DNA from: Xanthobacteraceae bacterium | GTDB taxonomy: Bacteria; Pseudomonadota; Alphaproteobacteria; Rhizobiales; Xanthobacteraceae | Length of the DNA: 7,756 bases | Assembly: GCA_030043175.1 (NCBI GenBank) | Contig: JASHYD010000165.1 | Span: 1 to 7,756, forward strand | Reading direction: 5' to 3' | Notes under the pieces: model-generated | Databases searched by the model: none | Told to the model about the DNA's origin: nothing | The model's input: only the letters and a program-made list of their open reading frames with translations | In this document: piece after piece, positions 6,952 through 7,756 of the stretch | How the letters are laid out: every line of letters begins with the position of its first letter | Position numbering within the stretch: the first letter of the stretch is position 1 | Program-made: the position numbers and the translations under genes

Positions 6952-6976
6952 CCATACGTCGGCGCGAATGTAGAAG

Positions 6977-7732
6977 TCATCCTTCTTTCGTCATCTTTGC
7001 CGCCCAAGTCTTCATCATGTCGATCGGAAAAGGAAACACGATCGTCGAGCTGCGCTCTCCCGCGATGTCGAAGAGCGTTGCCAGATAACGCAATTGCATG
7101 GCCTGCGGCGCCGGCGCGAGAATGTTGGCGGCCTCCACTAGCTTTTGCGCGGCCTGCTGTTCGCCTTCTGCATTGATGATCTTGGCGCGGCGCGTCCGTT
7201 CGGCCTCGGCCTGGCGGGCGATGGCACGGACCATGCTCTCGTCAAGGTCGATGCGCTTGATCTCCACCGTGGAAACCTTAATGCCCCAGGCCTCGGTCTG
7301 CTTGTCGAGCACCTCCTGGATGTCGGCGTTGAGCCGGTCGCGCTCGCTCAGCATGCTGTCGAGATCATGCTTGCCCAGCACCCAGCGCAGCGTGGTTTGC
7401 GCGAGCTGGCTCGTGGCGGCCAGATAGTTGTTGACCTGGATGATGGCCCGCTCGGGGTCGACGACGCGGAAATAGATGACGGCGTTGACCTTCACCGACA
7501 CATTGTCGCGCGAGATCACGTCCTGCGGCGGCACTTCGTCAACAACGACGCGCAGATCGACGCGCACCATCTGCTGGGCAAACGGCACCAGCAGGAAGAG
7601 TCCTGGCCCCTTGGTTCCGCTATAGCGCCCGAGCGTAAAAACGACGCCCCGCTCATATTCGCGCAAGACCCGTATGGAGGCGTACAAAAAGACGAGCGCA
7701 GCGATCACGATAATGGCCACGGCAGAGATCAT
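6977..7732 (-). CDS. SPFH/Band 7 membrane protein, stomatin/slipin type
   Basis: From the ATG at 7732 this is a 251-residue stomatin/slipin-like protein. Residues 1-20 form one N-terminal membrane anchor ([20 protein letters not shown]). The Band 7 domain then spans about 28-190, with [20 protein letters not shown], the conserved [26 protein letters not shown] and the helical [21 protein letters not shown] coiled-coil-like [20 protein letters not shown] follows, and the end contains [12 protein letters not shown] as in other slipins. Such proteins oligomerise in the inner membrane and are thought to organise membrane microdomains or protease complexes, often with an NfeD partner. The frame stays open to an ATG at 7756 on the window edge. 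I prefer 7732 because GAAGGAGG lies seven bases upstream, an excellent Shine-Dalgarno. At this start the sequence reads ATGA, and the other frame ends ...SSKEETP* there, so an upstream gene probably overlaps it. Confidence 0.92.
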   Translation of the reverse strand: MISAVAIIVIAALVFLYASIRVLREYERGVVFTLGRYSGTKGPGLFLLVPFAQQMVRVDLRVVVDEVPPQDVISRDNVSVKVNAVIYFRVVDPERAIIQVNNYLAATSQLAQTTLRWVLGKHDLDSMLSERDRLNADIQEVLDKQTEAWGIKVSTVEIKRIDLDESMVRAIARQAEAERTRRAKIINAEGEQQAAQKLVEAANILAPAPQAMQLRYLATLFDIAGERSSTIVFPFPIDMMKTWAAKMTKEG

Positions 7733-7756
7733 GGGGTTTCCTCCTTCGACGAACAT

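Larger units (their letters stand above)
6276..6976. other. Gene-poor intergenic region of about 700 bases
   Basis: No convincing gene lies between the TonB-receptor start and the SPFH stop. Open frames exist on both strands but are arginine- and proline-rich products of high GC content, without good ribosome binding sites or family motifs. What the region does hold is three 23-bp repeats (6328-6396), several strong palindromes between 6492 and 6744, a GC-alternating stretch near 6635-6654, a smaller hairpin AATCAG-N7-CTGATT at 6771-6789, a 10-bp palindrome GCCTTAAGGC at 6816-6825, and a doubtful short ORF at 6832-6951. The receptor promoter should lie here, but I could not place a convincing -35/-10 pair. 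Confidence 0.6.

Overview
The window is high-GC DNA that looks like an alphaproteobacterial chromosome, most likely Hyphomicrobiales (Bradyrhizobium or a relative). That placement rests on base composition, GTG starts, and the style of the GcvA-like LysR regulator, EamA and TonB-receptor proteins. No similarity search was possible, so it is a judgement. I see no tRNA, rRNA, CRISPR array, insertion sequence or phage gene.

Layout, left to right. (1) Bases 2-436 (+) are the C-terminal PhoU-like part of a Na/Pi-cotransporter-type protein cut by the window edge. (2) A LysR-family regulator (480-1436, -) converges on it. (3) Divergent from lysR lies a two-gene operon: an EamA/DMT-type transporter (1535-2392) and an MFS transporter (2389-3666). 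They overlap by an ATGA stop/start junction. The short lysR-eamA gap holds two 15-bp inverted repeats of identical geometry (5-bp arms, 5-bp spacer). One fits the LysR T-N11-A box, so this looks like a self-contained regulator plus double-transporter cassette of unknown substrate. (4) A large TonB-dependent outer-membrane receptor (3735-6272, -) converges on the transporter operon, with a possible terminator between them. (5) About 700 bases (6276-6976) have no convincing gene. They contain three 23-bp tandem repeats just upstream of the receptor, a very GC-rich tract with several near-perfect palindromes, and a doubtful 39-codon ORF. (6) A stomatin/slipin-type SPFH membrane protein (6977-7732, -) runs to the right edge and has a strong ribosome binding site. 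A preceding gene probably ends in an ATGA overlap with it.

Functionally the region is about envelope transport: phosphate or sodium at the left, two inner-membrane carriers under a LysR regulator, an outer-membrane TonB receptor without its energising partners, and a membrane-scaffold SPFH protein. Nothing shows that these units work together as one system. The best candidates for undescribed biology are the LysR/EamA/MFS cassette with its operators and the 23-bp repeat array upstream of the receptor.
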